Positions 63,040 through 64,000 of a stretch of DNA of 64,000 nucleotides are shown here, in pieces. Below the pieces are notes generated by a model, which worked only from the letters and a program-made list of their open reading frames with translations, did not search any database and was not told the DNA's origin. Each line of letters opens with the position of its first letter. Within the stretch, counting starts at the first letter, position 1. Position numbers and translations under genes: made by a program. Origin of the DNA: Gordonia sp. PP30 (GTDB lineage Bacteria; Actinomycetota; Actinomycetes; Mycobacteriales; Mycobacteriaceae); NCBI RefSeq assembly GCF_023100845.1, contig NZ_CP095864.1:2728001-2792000 (forward strand). The letters are read 5' to 3'.

Positions 63040-64000
63040 CTACGGGTAGAGCGTCGTCATCCAGCCGTGGCGGTCGGCGAAGGTGCCGCGCTGCAGGCCG
63101 GTGAGGGTGTCACGCAGGGCCTGGGTCACCGGGCCGGTGGTGCCGTCGCCCACCAGGTAGTCGTCGGTATCGCTCTTGACGCGGCCGACCGGGGTGATCA
63201 CCGCGGCGGTGCCGCAGGCGAAGACCTCGGTGATGGCGCCGGAGTCGACGCCCTCGCGCAGTTCCCGGGTGGAGATCTTGCGCTCGGACACGCCGTAGCC
63301 GGCGTCGGCCGCCAGCGTGAGCAGCGAGTCGCGCGTGATGCCGGGCAGCAGCGAACCGGAGAGCTCAGGGGTGACGATCTGCGCGTCGGAGCCGCTGCCG
63401 AACACGAAGAACAGGTTCATGCCGCCCATCTCTTCGATGTACGTGCGCTCCACCGCGTCGAGCCAGACCACCTGGTCGCAGCCCTGCTCGGCGGCCTGCG
63501 CCTGGGCGAGCAGCGACGCGGCGTAGTTGCCGCCGAACTTGGCGGCGCCGGTACCGCCGGGCGAGGCCCGGACGTACTCGGTACAGAGGTACACGCTGAC
63601 CGGCTTCACCCCGCCGGAGAAGTAGGCGCCGGCCGGCGAGGCGATCAGCACGTAGCGGTACTCGTTGGACGGCCGGACACCGAGACTCGGCTCGGTGGCG
63701 AACATGAAGGGACGCAGGTAGAGCGACTCCTCGCCACCGGCGGCCGGGACCCAGCCGTGGTCGACGGCGAGCAACTCGCGCAGCGAGTCGAGGAAGTGCC
63801 CGGTCGGCAGCGGCGGCATCGCCAGGCGCTCGGCCGAGGTCGCGAACCGCGCCGCGTTGGCCTCCGGACGGAAGGCGGCGATGGAGCCGTCGGGCTGGCG
63901 GTACGCCTTCAGTCCCTCGAAGATCTCCTGCGCGTAGTGCAGGACCATCGCCGCCGGATCCAGGGCGATCGGGCCGTAGGGGGTCACCTTCGCCCGATGC
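63040..64000 (-). CDS. ilvE: Branched-chain amino acid aminotransferase (IlvE), N-terminus outside the window
   Basis: About 320 C-terminal residues of a fold-type IV PLP enzyme that transaminates leucine, isoleucine and valine. [19 protein letters not shown] is the N-terminal substrate loop (cited in part), [13 protein letters not shown] the PLP-phosphate strand, [13 protein letters not shown] carries the PLP lysine region, and [15 protein letters not shown] is the conserved turn. The frame continues past 64000 (HRAKV before TPYGP), so GTG 63987 is not the true start. It matches Rv2210c in position. Confidence 0.95.
   Translation of the reverse strand, partial: HRAKVTPYGPIALDPAAMVLHYAQEIFEGLKAYRQPDGSIAAFRPEANAARFATSAERLAMPPLPTGHFLDSLRELLAVDHGWVPAAGGEESLYLRPFMFATEPSLGVRPSNEYRYVLIASPAGAYFSGGVKPVSVYLCTEYVRASPGGTGAAKFGGNYAASLLAQAQAAEQGCDQVVWLDAVERTYIEEMGGMNLFFVFGSGSDAQIVTPELSGSLLPGITRDSLLTLAADAGYGVSERKISTRELREGVDSGAITEVFACGTAAVITPVGRVKSDTDDYLVGDGTTGPVTQALRDTLTGLQRGTFADRHGWMTTLYP

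Overview
The window is high-G+C actinobacterial DNA. Gene content and order follow the Mycobacterium tuberculosis segment Rv2163c (pbpB) to Rv2210c (ilvE) almost gene for gene, which places it in the Mycobacteriales. The carotenoid genes, the KshA-type oxygenase and the insertion sequences suit a Gordonia/Williamsia/Rhodococcus-like free-living relative. The genus is my inference and cannot be settled from the sequence alone. Homology calls rest on motifs and synteny that I recognise; no search was run.

Layout. 1-3.5 kb: start of the division/cell-wall cluster on the minus strand (mraZ, rsmH, an ftsL-like gene, ftsI), with phased GTGG repeats (MraZ-box-like) upstream of mraZ and a long stem-loop between mraZ and rsmH. 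3.7-7.6 kb: DUF3040 protein, HEPN protein, GNAT, LppM lipoprotein, MetF. 7.7-12.8 kb: a translationally coupled plus-strand operon of prenyl synthase, phytoene desaturase, GT-C mannosyltransferase (MptA position) and phytoene synthase. 12.9-14.6 kb: Rv2175c-like regulator and the PknL kinase. 14.8-20.6 kb: accessory block (DUF4352 secreted protein plus membrane protein, DUF222/HNH protein, TetR plus MFS exporter).

20.6-35.4 kb: aroG, 3'-5' exoribonuclease, MptC-like GT87 mannosyltransferase, acyltransferase, ROK glucokinase, an ATPase with a degenerate P-loop, two SRPBCC proteins, fadD15, PimB', a metallopeptidase lipoprotein and two NlpC/P60 hydrolases, the second behind a c-di-AMP (ydaO) riboswitch. 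35.7-39.8 kb: four-cysteine protein, DnaQ-UvrC fusion, RAM-domain protein, trpD. 40.0-44.4 kb: ctaE-qcrCAB, completed at 49.8-51.4 kb by ctaF and ctaC; together these encode much of the cytochrome bcc-aa3 supercomplex. The 5.4 kb between qcrB and ctaF is gene-poor. It holds an IS21-family element whose istA is split by an IS256-family element; both insertions can be read at base level.

51.7-64 kb: asnB, adoK, an ErpA-type Fe-S carrier, then an inserted cassette (3Fe-4S ferredoxin, KshA-like Rieske oxygenase, VOC protein / TetR, SDR), then glycerate kinase, DUF3043 protein, a fused CobU-CobT, cobS and the start of ilvE.

Functional themes are cell-envelope assembly (lipomannan/PIM mannosyltransferases, peptidoglycan hydrolases, division proteins), respiratory chain assembly, isoprenoid/carotenoid synthesis and cobalamin synthesis. 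The less explained items are the Rieske/ferredoxin cassette, the two GTGG arrays, the lysine-less P-loop ATPase, the repeat-derived linker in CobU-CobT and the four-cysteine protein beside the c-di-AMP riboswitch.
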